Part shown: positions 33,926 to 47,634 of the stretch, piece by piece
Layout of the letters: every line of letters begins with the position of its first letter
How positions within the stretch are numbered: the stretch's first letter is position 1
Source of the DNA: Procambarus clarkii
Taxonomy: Eukaryota > Arthropoda > Malacostraca > Decapoda > Cambaridae
DNA: 64,000 nucleotides
Reading direction: 5' to 3'
NCBI RefSeq assembly: GCF_040958095.1
Contig: NC_091172.1
Location: 21,692,009-21,756,008, forward strand
Notes under the pieces: model-generated
What the model saw: the letters and a program-made list of their open reading frames with translations, nothing else
Database searches by the model: none
What the model was told of the DNA's origin: nothing
Made by a program: the position numbers and the translations under genes

Positions 33926-34829
33926 AGAGAAATATACAAATGGTTATATCAGTTAACGTCAAAATTTAAGAAATTTTAATTTCTGCTGGGTCTTGCCTTA
34001 CGTCAGAACTCGGGGAAATAAGTAAGCAGACCTTTACTTAAAAAGAACAGCTGAATATAGTACATTGTGCATCACCTCATTACCGGCACTCTGTGGGCCT
34101 GTACCAAATAACCCAGCGACCTATAGAACTGTTCGAAAAATGTCGTGAATTGTCATCATGAATTAAAAAAAAATATGAATGATAAAGGAGCATTTGAATA
34201 CGGTCGTAGGATTAAAAAAAAATTGGAGTGTATATACTGTACAACAATAACAAAAATACTGAACCGTGAAATGGTAGCTAGCACTAGAAAAACTACTAGG
34301 ATGGCTGCTGAACCACATATAACATATTACTTGTCCAGAGGTTACCCAATTCACCTGTTTCTTATGTCATCATTTCTGTAATGCATCAGATATTCGTGTA
34401 AATGCAAGTCGACGTGTTCTCACTTTAGAATTTTCTTAATGTGATCACACATTAAGTTGCTGTCAAGTGAGCTGTCATGATCTCCGGATGATTGTGTGTA
34501 GGCGGCATACTAAATAAATCATATAATTAAGATTACAGTTTGACATTTAATTTATAAATGTTCTCTTTAGTTTTTGGCCATATGTTAAGAACAAAATAGC
34601 TTAGCTCTATAGGTGACGAGTTAAACTTCATTAGTTTAAAATAAACAAACGTCCGAAGGTAATGTCTAATTTATTATCGTTGAAAATTCGCCACCCCATC
34701 CTCCAAAAATTATTATAGTACCAAAAGCTTCTTAGGATACAATTTACAAAATATGGACCCCCAAAACTGTTTTGTACTTAGGAAAGTAGAGGATATATTA
34801 CAATCACTAAAACAGATTAACTATAAACT
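33926..34829. other. Unassigned
   Basis: AT-rich; the open frame at 34145-34381 shows no family features. Confidence 0.5.
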
Positions 34830-34985
34830 TAACATAACCTGCCAGAGTCCCAAATAAGCAGTCCTAGGACTAAATAAGCAATCCTAGGTCTAACAGCAAT
34901 CTTAGGCTTAATTTAGTATATCATATATGTGCTATACAACGATTAGGACAAATTAAATTTGATGGTTGCCTTATTTTGCGGGCCA
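34830..34985. repeat. Dispersed repeat (ctaataagcagtcctagg family)
   Basis: Tandem ataagcaatcctaggtct units, then ggcttaatttagtatatcat and atatgtgctatacaa. A related copy is at 48285-48420, with a short palindromic core around atagtatacatatgtgctat. Confidence 0.5.
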
Positions 34986-35534
34986 TTTATAAAAATAATA
35001 ATATAAAACATTAACTTTTGTGTGCAACACCCAATATTGTGTATATTCCATACACAGATATGTTGAAACATATTTTTGTATTATTTTTTTCACTGATTTC
35101 TTATAATAAATGTAATCAAAACGACCACTATTTTACTGAGGATCACTGCAGTATGACCGGGTTGTCAAAGAGAGGATATACCTGAAAAGAATAATAAAAT
35201 AAAATACCATTACAGTAAAACAAGAAAAAAGCTATAGCACAAAGAATTCGTACTTATTTTGATGATAATTATTAATGTGTCTAATATAAAACTAATTTAT
35301 GTGAGTAGAGTAACACCATAATATGCTCAAACTTGCAGTAAGCCATATAAATATAGCCAAATAGCTAAAGCTGATCCTCTTGTTTGGCGAGCACCCTCGT
35401 GTGGAGCTTGGAAAAATAAGACTTGCAGCCACTTCTACTGACCACGTTTGTCTTGTGTAGCTTATGTTTCATAGCAGATTTGCCATAGTAGTCACTTTCA
35501 AAGTAGTCAAGAAAATAACCAAAGTAAATAATAA

Positions 35535-35740
35535 CAAGCTGACTAACTCCTGGGTACCTATTTACTGCTAGGTGATAGGAAACGCGTCCAACCATTTCTG
35601 TCTCACCCGGGATTCGATCCCGGAATTCAACAGATGCATTAGGAGATAGGAAACGCGTCCAACTATTTCTGTCTCACCCGGGATTCGATCCCTGAATTCT
35701 CAATTCTCGATTGTGAGTTGAGAACGAACCCGATTGTCCT
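35535..35740 (-). mobile_element. SINE of the gggaattgaacc family with internal duplication
   Basis: ggaaacgcgtccaaccattt through cgggattcgatccc occurs twice (about 35578-35624 and 35649-35694), so the B-box region is duplicated. The end is gttgagaacgaacc. Confidence 0.65.
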
Positions 35741-35999
35741 TATCCTTATCCATAACAACATTCATCGATACGTTCAGTTTAATGCATCCATGAATGTTGT
35801 GGATAGTACTCATGGAGACAATGTATCCTCATATTAAATCCAAGAAAATGTGCTGTAGTTATTGTTAACATGCCTATCTCGTTATTTAAGTCTTGAACTG
35901 ACAGATAAAGTAGGGTTGCACTAGGTTGGTTAAAGTAGGGTTGGCGGTATGTCCACTCACAAGATGAGTTGGCGCTGCCCAATAAACTCGCCCCTCGGG

Positions 36000-36734
36000 G
36001 CAAAATTTAAAAAAAATTTAGTAGGGCTGGTAAAGTTGAACTAGGCGGATAAAGTTCAGTAAAGTACAGTATTCTTAAATTTATCTGGATCATATAATAT
36101 AATGAAAGTAAGAACGCAAACATTAAGTGGATTTGGTCATCTTGACGCGTGGATGAAAGTACAGTTAATTATGAATCAGTTTCAGTTTGTATGGTTGTGA
36201 AATATAGGACCTGGTAAATGCTAGCTTGATCCTGGTACATTAATTGTGCATGAAGACGTAGCTGTTGCTGTTACTCTTCTAGGTGTCCATCCTCCTAGAA
36301 CGTCCTTTTTTTATGGATCCATTCTTTTCAGTTCAATTCTATATGTCCACGAACTAATAGTAGAACGTTGGCTTCTATCTCTACTTCACTAAATATCTTC
36401 AATATTTTACCAAATCCAGAGACTGCTAAATTGTTAAGAATTGTGAATTATAAAGCAGATATGAATTATAACGCTTTAACTGTTTTTAATTTAAACTTGG
36501 TTTGATCTGTAGCTATAAATCGCTGAAATTAAAGTATTATTTGTAAAATACCAAGGTTTGCACTGAAGTAACGCAAGTAACGCCAATGTTTATACCCAAA
36601 AATTAAAACTAAACATGAGTTCAGTGTCGAAAAAAGTGACCTCGTAAGATGTGTGTCTTTAATATCATGTCTGAATAAGTTATTGTTAGGTATGCAAAAG
36701 AAGAGAATAATAAATGTGTTTAGTGGTGTGTGGC
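36000..36734. other. Unassigned
   Basis: Begins with short direct repeats of aagtagggttg/aaagtag (35905-36060); nothing recognised afterwards. Confidence 0.5.
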
Positions 36735-36840
36735 ATTTTTCACAGACTACAGAGATTGCACTCTGAAATACTGAGCGACCCTATAAACCCGGCCGAGGAG
36801 TGTGGCGGGCAGGTATAAATTAGATTAGCCTGATTAGGGG
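36735..36840. repeat. Dispersed 100-bp repeat, copy 2
   Basis: Second copy of the 33815 repeat, same orientation, with a 2-bp shorter gagagtgtgg segment. Confidence 0.7.
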
Positions 36841-38199
<1,359 letters not shown>

Positions 38200-38440
38200 A
38201 GTAATCTCAGATGAGAAGCATGGAGTTAAAACCAACAGGTACTTGACTGACCATTCTTTTCTATCCAGATTTTGCTGTACTTTCTTCCAATTTTCTTCCC
38301 TGTTTACCCTTTTTTCCTAATGTTTACCCTCTAAACATTGATAGGAATGAGCCTTTCACCTCTGGGAGATCATTCGCATATTTCAGGAATAGTATAGGCT
38401 ATTTTTACTGATCCACGTGGGACCCTGCTTGTAACGTTAC
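38200..38440 (-). mobile_element. Degenerate RT fragment
   Basis: On the minus strand NVTSRVPRGSV parallels the VTSGVPQGSVLGP motif and is followed by a broken ND-LPEG-like stretch. Stops and frameshifts abound. Confidence 0.4.
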
Positions 38441-38469
38441 CATGATCTATGGCATGGGAAACCTCTCAG

Positions 38470-38857
38470 TCTGAACAAATCCACAAGGGCAATGACGAGG
38501 GTTCGAACCTACGCATGGGATGTTCCCAGACGCGCTTTAGTCAACTGTACCATCATGGTGGTAGAAAATGTATATGTTTATCTCTCAGAATGTTCGGTAA
38601 TACGTTTATTGCATGTGATGTGTATCTATGTATGTATTAACACGATGTACTGAACGGGGTGAGAATAGCTTGAGCTACCTCATCCCTTTGTGTGTATTTT
38701 ACCTCAATAAACTTATTTCAATTTCAATTTCAATTTCAATCATGGTGGTACAATTGACTAAGGCGCGTCTGGGAACATCTTGTGCGTAGGTTCGAACCCT
38801 AATCATGGCCCTTTGTGGATTTGTTCATTTGGTATATCACGCTATTGTGATTTCTGC
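38470..38857. repeat. Inverted pair of tRNA-like SINEs with (ATTTCA)n between
   Basis: Left copy (38470-38560, minus) and right copy (38742-38857, plus) share catggtggtacaattgacta, aggcgcgtctgggaacatc and aggttcgaaccct (B-box). Between them is a tail fragment, agcttgagctacctcatccc through caataaacttatttcaattt with (atttca)n. The same tail occurs reversed at 39715-39780. Confidence 0.7.
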
Positions 38858-39226
38858 AACCCGTTCTCGCACTTTTGTATAGTCAATATTGACTTATTAA
38901 ATACGTGCATATGTGACATACTAAACATACTAGTTTCCCTTGAAAAGCTTCATAGAAAACACCGACCTTACCTAACCTTCTTAGTATGTTAAGATAAGCA
39001 TCTTATTGCTTCGTAATTACAATTATTACTTAACCTATTATAGGTATAGGTTAAGTAATAATTGTAATTACGAAGCAGTAAGATGCTTATCTTAACATAC
39101 TAAGAAGGTTAGGTAAGGTCGGTGTTTTCTATGAAGCTTTTCAAGGTAAACTAGTATGTTTAGTATGTCACATGTGCACGTATTTAATAAGTCAATATTA
39201 ACTATAAGAAAGTGCGAGAACGGGTT
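38858..39226. mobile_element. 369-bp palindromic element
   Basis: Two arms of about 180 bp meet near 39042. Ends are aacccgttctcgcac and its complement gtgcgagaacgggtt; the centre is aacctattataggtatagg. Arms differ at only a few bases. There is no ORF of substance. It behaves like a foldback MITE; no target duplication could be defined. Confidence 0.85.
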
Positions 39227-39699
39227 GGAATCTCTGTGTACCCTCAGCCTGCTAACCGGAGACAGCATCTGTTCATGTTTCGAAGATTTTTGACGGTCCA
39301 AAAATAAAAAAATTACCTACCTACTCTCTCCTGTTCAATTTATTATGCCGTCATAAAACTGTATATAGTTTATGATGCACTACTTGTCGTTACTGAACCC
39401 GTGCTCATATATTAGCTTAGACTGCACTGCAATGGGGAGGGGCTAGCTGGATGGAGGTTGGGGTAGGAGGAGGGGGGGGGCTAGATAGGGGTTGGGTTGG
39501 GGACGGACAAGGTTGGATGGCAGGGACAAGGTTGGATGGCAGGGACAAGGAGATGGCAAGTTAGATTAGCGATTGGGAGATGTGGCTAGTTCGATTGGAT
39601 GGTAGAAGGGGGAGTGTTGTGGGTATCTAGGGCAAGGCTGGAAGGTTTAGGGGTGAGGAGTAGAGGGGTTTGAAGTAGCGCTATAATTTACAGGTATTT

Positions 39700-40030
39700 C
39701 GGTGGTTTCGGATTCAAGTAGGTTTATTGAGAAAAGGAAGTACATCACAAAATGATGGAGTGGCTCAAGCTATTTCTACCCTCGTCTATATAAGGTTCCT
39801 CAAGGAGCTCACAAACCCACACAGTACACAATTATTAATATATATATAAGGTCCCTCAAGGGGCTCACAAACCCATACAGTACCCAATTATTAATCATAT
39901 TCTACATTTCATATTCCAATGGTAATCATATGGCATACTGTGAGATCTCTCATTGACTATGCTGCCTGTCATTTATTGTTTTGTTAAGTTCAAGTTCAAG
40001 TACGTTTATTGAGACAATAAAATACATCTC
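39700..40030 (-). mobile_element. Dispersed retroelement tail fragments (aggtttattgag)
   Basis: aagtaggtttattgagaaaa and gtggctcaagctatttctac are the reverse of the tail at 38650-38720. A second start, caagtacgtttattgagaca, occurs at 39998. A 65-bp segment (ggttcctcaaggagctcaca) is duplicated at 39790 and 39849. Confidence 0.5.
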
Positions 40031-40497
40031 AACTTGTGGTTTCGGATGTTTTATCGGGGTCATCGGAGCAGGGGGGGGGGATCTGTGTGAGAATTGGCCA
40101 CTGGGGAGGGAGGGAACTTGGAGCATGGGAGGCATATGCTTTTTCATGCGTAGATGGCGTAGAAGTTAGATTTAGTCGTGATTAAATGTGGGTACGAAAG
40201 CCCACATGTCCTTCGGGTATGTTGTAGCGATGCTGGTATGGGTATATTTTAGCGAGGCGCGTGATGTGGGTGTTTAGTGATTGTGTGGGTTGATGATGTA
40301 CCTGAGGGGGGGGGTTGGGATGTCTGTGATAATTGGCCACTGGAGAGAGGAGTAAGAGTTTTGAGTAGGCTAGGGGAGAAGGTATGGTTGTGTTGCCGAG
40401 TGATGCGGGGATTAAAGACGTGAGTTCCCCACTCCCCTGCCTTGCTGCTTTAACCACAACTTTCCTTGGCAGAACAGTTGCACTTTTTACGAAGTGG

Positions 40498-40705
40498 CAA
40501 CCCGAGAGAACGGACTGTCATGCAGGGTTGGTGTTCGATCTACAATGATCCAAGTGGTTGAGCACCGTTTGTCCACTGTACACATATTCATTATTTCCCA
40601 ACACCTATCCTGTTCTCGCATTCCTCCAAGTGCTATATAGTCATACTGGTTTTGCGATTTCTCCGCATAAATATTTTACCTTTCCTGCCCTTCTAGATAC
40701 AGTCT
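40498..40705 (+). mobile_element. SINE copy, same family as 29043, diverged
   Basis: ggttggtgttcgatct, aagtggttgagcaccgtttg and gtgctatatagtcatactgg follow the family in order. Confidence 0.6.
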
Positions 40706-41934
40706 AGTATAAAAACCTTGTTATGTAGTTGTAAATCTTCACCAGTCAGGATATTCTTAATCAGGATGCCATTCTCAACAGCTCTGTTCTTGCTTTTCCA
40801 CTCCTTTTTTTTCAAGATGCTTTTCGTACCTTCAGTCCTAACACTCAAGTCAGGTGTTTGGATTATGCCTTACCAATCTTACATGCTGTTGAAGCCACCA
40901 CTAGCCTACCTCTATGATGTAGTCATGGCCAGAGTTTAAGACTAACATAAAGTGTATATATACTTTAGTAGGGAACACCTGCCAGGGTGTATGCCACTTG
41001 TACTTTTCGCTACTAAAGCATAGTTCCAAATTTAATTTTAGTGGCAGATTAGTGTAGTGAGGTCGATGTGGGTATGTTGTGGGGACCATGCCATACTGAT
41101 GTGTGGTATGTTGAAGCGATGTTGGTGTGGGTATATTTTAGCGAGGCGCGTGATGTGGGTGTTTAGTAATTGTGTGGGTTGATGGACCCGAGTGTTTAGT
41201 CAAGAGTGCGATTGAGTTCGTGAAGTTGACGTGGGTGTGTTAGGAGTGCAAGACGAGTATCTAATAACGTGCTATAGGTTTATTGAGTTTTTTTTTTTTA
41301 TGTCGGTGTCGGTGCCATGGCTGTACTCGAGTGTGGGCGGCATGGGTGTGTGTGTTGGAGCGTGGGACGCATAGGCTTTTTCATGCGTAGGTGGCGTAGG
41401 AGTTAGATTTAGTCGCGTTTAGCTGTGGGTGCGAAAGCCCACATGTCCTTAGGGAGTAGGGAGGTTATCCTATAGTGTGGGCGTCGTGAACCTTGCGTGT
41501 TTACTTAGTGTCAAGATAGGAAGTAATGTTGCAATACGAGAAGGGTAAACTCGGCAGCTAGGACATTTGCTTCAAAAGTAACGGAGATGTACATGTGGGT
41601 TGCCGGCTGATATTTTAGCGACATATTGGGCAAGATCTTTGGTGTAAAGTTGCTGCGTGGGAGATGGTGGGACTGTACGGTTAAAATAAAACGTGGGTGA
41701 TGTTCGGGTGAGATTGGCGTGGGCGCTGTATGGAAGCGTGGCGTGGGTGTTGCATGGGTGGGATAGGCATGGGTGTCACATAGGTAGGATAGGCGAGGGT
41801 TTTGCTATTTGTTAAGAATGCACGTGGGTTTATATGGTTGATGTAAAACGTATAGCTGTAAATTAGTGTCATGGCCGTATGGCAATGCCTGGGCTTGGTG
41901 TGCCTGCTAATGATCATGTAGTGCTTGGATTTGT

Positions 41935-42110
41935 TTCGTAAATACCTAAGTGTAATTACCTGAGTTGAATTACCTAAGTGTAGTTACAGGATGAAAGTTA
42001 CACTCTTGGTGTCCCGTCTTCCCAACACTCTTTGTCATATAACGCTTTGAAATTACTGACGGTTTTGGCCTCCACCACCTTCTCACCTAATTTGTGGTGA
42101 GAAGTTAGGT
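41935..42110 (-). mobile_element. LINE C-terminus and 3' end, same family as 17215
   Basis: On the minus strand: LGEKVVEAKTVSNFKALYDK followed by ECWEDGTPRV and a stop, then gtaactacacttaggtaatt. The tail repeats a gtaattacacttaggt-like unit about three times. Confidence 0.8.
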
Positions 42111-42215
42111 GAGTTTATCACCTAATCTATATCGTATCATTAGATTATCACCTAATCTAGTCTGTCATACACGACAACAAGTCGTTGTCGTGTATGATAA
42201 CATGTTATAACTTGC
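42105..42215. repeat. Small palindromes and short direct repeats
   Basis: tcacctaatct occurs twice (42119 and 42150). It is followed by a 14-bp-arm palindrome (42167-42180 with 42186-42199, tcatacacgacaac) and the short palindrome ataacatgttat. Confidence 0.75.
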
Positions 42216-42384
42216 AGGAGTTACGGGTTTAGCCTACTGTGGTGGGTGCAACTCGTCTGTGGATACCTTTATTTGGTAAAAATATATGATAGTGTATTAT
42301 AACGTGTGGGGTAGTTTCTGTTGAAATGAAGTATTTCATGAGTGTTGGTAGTGTAGGGAAGAGAACTATCAGGGGAAAGCGCGA

Positions 42385-42556
42385 AGCTATGCTATGACTA
42401 TATAGCACTGGGAAGGGGTCAGGTTAAGGATTTGGGGTGGGACAGGGGAGAGGGGTGGGGAGGAATGATGCCCAGCCACTTGGACGGTTGGGGATTGAAC
42501 GTAGACCTGCAAGAAGCGAGACCGTCGCTCTACCGTCCAGTCTATGTGGCTGGGCG
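42385..42556 (-). mobile_element. SINE copy, same family as 29043
   Basis: On the minus strand: ctggacggtagagcgacggt (A-box), ttcaatccccaaccgtccaa (B-box) and ttcccagtgctatatagtca. The tail is lost. Confidence 0.7.
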
Positions 42557-42899
42557 GTAGTGTAGGGAGTGCGGTCTGGCAACAAGGGAGTGTTTGACAG
42601 ATGGTTGGAGAACTATGGCAGTATTAATGACATGGTGTTGGTAGCATGTTTGTCACTAGTGGTGTGTTAGTGAATCAAATGGATGATGGTAGGTCAGTGT
42701 AGCTGGCAGGCTGTGATTGTGATTGCTTAGATCAGGGTTGGTCAGAAAAGCTACATGATTCAACCCCCGGATAGAAGGAACAAACTGTAGGCCCAGCATC
42801 CCGGCGCTTACCACCAGCAGTCTTTGATTCACCACAAAAACTGGCATTACCTGCTCTAAACTCCTGATGATATTTTTAAACTGCCTGCCGCCCAAATAA

Positions 42900-43652
<753 letters not shown>

Positions 43653-43655
<3 letters not shown>

Positions 43656-43910
43656 TCACTAAGAACTCTTTGACCCGGCCAGGATTCGAACCCATGCCGT
43701 CCAGGATCACCCCTAAACGTACACAGTACCAACGTACACCGCACCAATGTACACCGCAACAATGTGCACCGCACAAACGTACACCGCACCAATGATCGTC
43801 TAATTAGACGATCATTGGTGCGGTGGTCACGGTACTGTGTACGTTTAGGGGTGATCCTGGACGGCATGGGTTCGAATCCTGGCCGGGTCAAAGAGTTCTT
43901 AGTGATCTAT
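43653..43910. repeat. Foldback tRNA-like SINE pair with one-sided 15-bp array
   Basis: Arms 43653-43731 and 43829-43908 are near-perfect inverted copies carrying a B-box (gggttcgaatcctggcc). The centre has a second palindrome, ccaatgatcgtctaa/ttagacgatcattgg. The left arm alone contains about five copies of a 15-bp unit (gtacaccgcaccaat); the right has one. Confidence 0.75.
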
Positions 43911-44589
43911 GGCTTGCGCGTTCATGCAACTTTCTCAGATATATATTAGAGTATATATAAACATATACTCTAATATAGGAATATTAGAGTATATGTTTAT
44001 CAAGCGCTGTAAGTATCATGATTCCTAGTTGCTACGATGATGAAGCGTACAGGCCAAAGTAGGCCGCACTTACAGAATTTTCTAAGACTTTTTCAAAAAA
44101 TTCACTAGTAAGACGCTTCGTCATTCTAAACGAATAATGTCACCAAATGGTGTCTGGTGTTCGAAACCGTCTAAAAGCTCCCTGAGTAATGTTACCAAGA
44201 GCCAAGGGTTACTACGAGCTGAGTGACGTTTAAAACCAGTTTATCCACTTTTGGGATGGCCAAACTTGGGCATGAGACTGCACCATATTGCACCACCTCA
44301 GGCTTTTTTCGCAAATATTATTTAAAAAAACTAAAATTTCCACTCTGACGGTATAGGTGGGAGGGTGAAATTTGTATACCATGAGGCGATAAGAGTTTGC
44401 GTGGGTTGGCTATATAACATGGGTGTTTGACTGTGATTGTGTGGGATGAATTTGGTGGCTTGAACGAAGCCGTAAATGTTTTAGGCCATGTGGGTGGTGT
44501 GTGGGTGTCAAGAACATGTGGGTGTGTATAGGGGGTGGGTGATGTGTGGGTGTTGGGAAAGTGTTGTTGATTTTGCATGTACAGTATAT

Positions 44590-44735
44590 ATATGTGACTC
44601 AAAGGCTGCATGAACGCTCGAGCAATAAATCACTTAAGAACTCTTTTTTTTTGACCCTGCCAACATTCGACCCTCCGCCAGCCAAGATCACCGCAAAGCG
44701 GACGGGAGGGTACTGTAATACACTAAGTACTGTTA
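44590..44735 (-). mobile_element. SINE fragment, same family as 43653
   Basis: gcatgaacgctcgagcaata, cacttaagaactcttt and gaccctgccaacattcgacc follow the 43653 family in order with substitutions. Confidence 0.5.
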
Positions 44736-45279
44736 TACACTATGATTGTGAGTAGGGAAGGACTTAAAGGCGTTGGTTGTGCATTTGTATCCCTATATAC
44801 ACACATATGCAAGGCGTATGTCTGACATGTATATTGTAGAGGGGCAGCAGATGACGTAAAGTGTGAGTGGATGACAGCAAACTACGCGAAATATGACTTT
44901 TAAATATGTAGCTGTGCACCCTGTCTCACTAAGCGACGCACAGTGCTTTAACACGTGTTCCAACCATATTTATGTTAATTGCTGCTTTGTGTTATCATAA
45001 ACGGGTTACAGGTTAAAAACTTTATATGGCTGATAATATTTATTAATTTTATTATTATTGCTTTATACTTAAATTGTTTAGGAATTAGGCGAAGTTGGAA
45101 GCGTAATGTATCTTTGGTTTGACGATAGTGTTTTAGGAAATGAAACATCTTATTAAAAAATAATTATATATATTAATAGTAACAAAATGAATAATATATT
45201 TTCATGAACAATAACAAAATAAACCAAGCTTTTCACAACTTGAAGACATCCAGCACTGATAACTAATCATGTTGTCTTG

Positions 45280-45597
45280 CTAAATCCTGAAAGCAGTACA
45301 CACCACTCCACAAATGTCCAAAAAGGCCTGGTGATTAAGATCTACTATGTCCAATGGCTGGTGGTTCACCTCTGGCTTATCCTGGTGTGAGTTCAGAAAC
45401 GCTTTCAAAATGCCATTAATTATTTTGCTTGGCCAGTTAAACGTAAATTGGATCGTCGCACTGCCCACAGGTTCCTCACTATAATAGCGGTTCAAATAAT
45501 AATTCACATGGTTCGAGTAATGAAGAACGCAGTCAAACGCGCGTAAGCCTAAGGAGACTCCAGTCAATCCAAATGGGTTTGTTTGGTTAAAGGCATC
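45280..45597 (-). CDS. Unassigned 105-codon open frame, coding-like
   Basis: The frame is open from just after a TAA at 45600-45598 to a stop at 45280, with no ATG at the start. The product reads like real protein: DAFNQTNPFGLTG near the start, RAFDCVLHYSNHVNYYLNR in the middle and DICGVVCTAFRI at the end. It is rich in Asn, His and Tyr and has few low-complexity runs. I see no splice acceptor or family motif. It may be a gene fragment or a remnant of an inserted element. AT-rich sequence surrounds it. Confidence 0.3.
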   Translation of the reverse strand, partial: DAFNQTNPFGLTGVSLGLRAFDCVLHYSNHVNYYLNRYYSEEPVGSATIQFTFNWPSKIINGILKAFLNSHQDKPEVNHQPLDIVDLNHQAFLDICGVVCTAFRI

Positions 45598-45764
45598 TTA
45601 ACCTCATGTTGCATTAATTGGAAAAAAATAATGATTAGTTCCAAATGTACTCAAGGAAATAACTTCACATGAGACCAGTAGGCATAGCAAGAAGTTCAAA
45701 ATGGTCTCAATGAAATATTACTATATTATATATATTAAAATATTACTCAATGAAATAGTATTAC

Positions 45765-45887
45765 AATACTGCCCGAAACGCTGCGCGTACTAGTGGCTTT
45801 ACAAGAATGTAATTACTATGCTATGTATCCTCACAATCACAATGTACCTTCTTGTATATAAATAAATAAATAAATAAATAAATAAAT
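45765..45887 (+). mobile_element. SINE tail fragment with (AAAT)n end
   Basis: gcccgaaacgctgcgcgtac, tagtggctttacaagaatgt and cttgtatataaataaataaa are the forward version of the body of the SINE at 18458, ending in an (aaat)n tail. Confidence 0.65.
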
Positions 45888-45889
45888 GA

Positions 45890-46180
45890 AGAGCAGAGGT
45901 GCAATATTTACGTTAAGAGACAATTCTATCAACATCAAGGGCCTTCAACTCTTTTTAAACGTAAAGGCTATAACTGGCCAACCTCTCGCAGTGTTCAAAA
46001 TAGAACTTGATAAACATCTGCAAAGTAGACCTGATAAACACGCTGTGTCAGCCTGCAAGCAGCTGCGTCTACCAGCTTAGTTGACCAGACCACCAACATC
46101 TCTGAGTTATGTGAGTGGATTAGCACCGCACCGAGCTTAATCAGGCTAGGTGGTACGGTGATCCTCTGAACCACCTCCTT
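45890..46180 (+). mobile_element. LINE C-terminal fragment, same family as 10884
   Basis: Encodes RDNSINIKGLQLF and KIELDKHLQSRPDKHAVSAC, which match the end of the LINE at 10884-11661. The following DNA has an eroded version of its 3' UTR. Confidence 0.7.
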
Positions 46181-46186
46181 GAGCTT

Positions 46187-46250
46187 ACCTTAAGATGAAT
46201 TCGGGGCTTAGCAACCCCGCGGCCCGGTCGTCGACCAGGCCTCAAGGTAA
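46187..46250 (-). mobile_element. ccgcgg-tail fragment (SINE or LINE 3' end)
   Basis: A short minus-strand piece of the tail shared by the SINE at 18892 and the LINE at 10884-11790, including ggcctggtcgacgaccgggc and the ctta/ctcaag terminus. Confidence 0.7.
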
Positions 46251-46474
46251 ACTACAAGTTAGTCTCATAAATAAATCAGTCAACACCTCAGCATGCACAC
46301 CAAAATTCAATCAAGACGGTCTTTTTTTTTTTTGGTTGCAACATAGTGAGAAAATAACTTGTAATTTAAACTGCTGAAATCTATGGTGCACATAATGACA
46401 TAGCATGCCACGTTAAGTGTCCTAAACATGTGGACGGAATACGTGGGCTTTATTCTGAATGGATTTCGTGGGGT

Positions 46475-47075
46475 CTTATGTTCTTGATGATATCCTCATA
46501 ATGCATCCAAAATTTTCCAGTGCAGGCTACTGAACATATGGCCCTGTATAACTAACCATTCTGCTAGGTGGGGGGACTTTAGTATCACTGCTACCTTATT
46601 CACTCTTGTGTTCATAATATCCTCATAATGCACTCAAAATTTGCCAGTGCAGGCTACTGAACATATGGCCCTGTATGACTAACCATCCTGCAAGATGGGG
46701 ACTTTTAGTATCACTGCTACCTTATTCACTGTTGTGTTCATGATATCCTCATAATGGTCCCAGAGTTTGCCAGTGCAGATTACTTATCACATGCCTCTGT
46801 ATGACTAATCATCCTGTGTGATGGGGATTTTAGCATCATGTAGCTAGCTTTTTTGACAAACTTGAGCAGTTTTGACTCCCCTTTCATATAGTCTAGGGCA
46901 GCTGCTCAAATGCAGATGTACCTAAATGTGTTAAACAAAAGCATATAACCATCCTGTGTGATGGGGATTTTTAACATCACGTAGCTATTTTTTTTACGCA
47001 CTCTGTATTCCCTGTCTAGGGTAGCTGCACAAATGCAGATGTACCTAAATGTGTTATTAAAAAAAAAAAAGATCA
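46475..47075. repeat. About 127-bp tandem repeat, three to four degenerate units
   Basis: tcataatatcctcataatgc, gtgcaggctactgaacatat and tatcactgctaccttattca recur at about 46481, 46610 and 46735. A shorter block (tcctgtgtgatggggatttt ... gcagatgtacctaaatgtgt) recurs at 46811 and 46951 and ends in poly(A). Confidence 0.8.
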
Positions 47076-47634
47076 TGGGACTCTTGCATGATTATCGTAA
47101 ACAATGAGTAATATTTATGTTTTGAATATGTGTTTGGTCTTAAAATAAGTAACAGAATGTACAGCAAGAAAATCTCTTCATTTCTCTTAAATAAAAAAAA
47201 GAATAGTAGAGATACTGCATTCCTAATCGATATAAGTACTTACAAAACACAGAAACAATAAATACAGACGGGTTGTTGAGACCAGTTGTATGAGGGGAGC
47301 GAAGGAGATTAGTGTGCCAGAGTAGTTGCTTGTCAACTGTAAACGGGTAATTGACCTTGTAGGCTATGTCCTTTGCTAAAAATAAAGAAGAGGATGGAAT
47401 GCGGCCAAGAATTTAAAGGAGGATAATCACCCGATTATGATTCCCTGCTGGAGTTGTCAGCGTGTGAATGGGTGTGTGTGTGTGCATGTTATGAATGAAG
47501 AGATCAATATATTGGTATATATAGATCTGAATGTGTGAGTGTTTTTATGCCAATGTTATAAACTTAGGGATTATTACGTCAGTGTTAATGATTTATTTAA
47601 GTGTAGTTCATATATCATGCATACCTGTGACTAT

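Larger units (their letters stand above)
39420..42380. repeat. GTGGGTG-rich, strand-asymmetric repeat blocks
   Basis: Outside the SINEs noted separately, the plus strand is strongly G over C, with many tgggtg, gtgggt and ggttgg words. Block A (ttttcatgcgtagatggcgt ... gcgaaagcccacatgtcctt) is at 40138-40215 and 41376-41452. Block B (tattttagcgaggcgcgtga, tgtgggtgtttagt) is at 40235-40290 and 41133-41185. Similar text is at 44390-44560 and 52460-52620. Confidence 0.6.
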
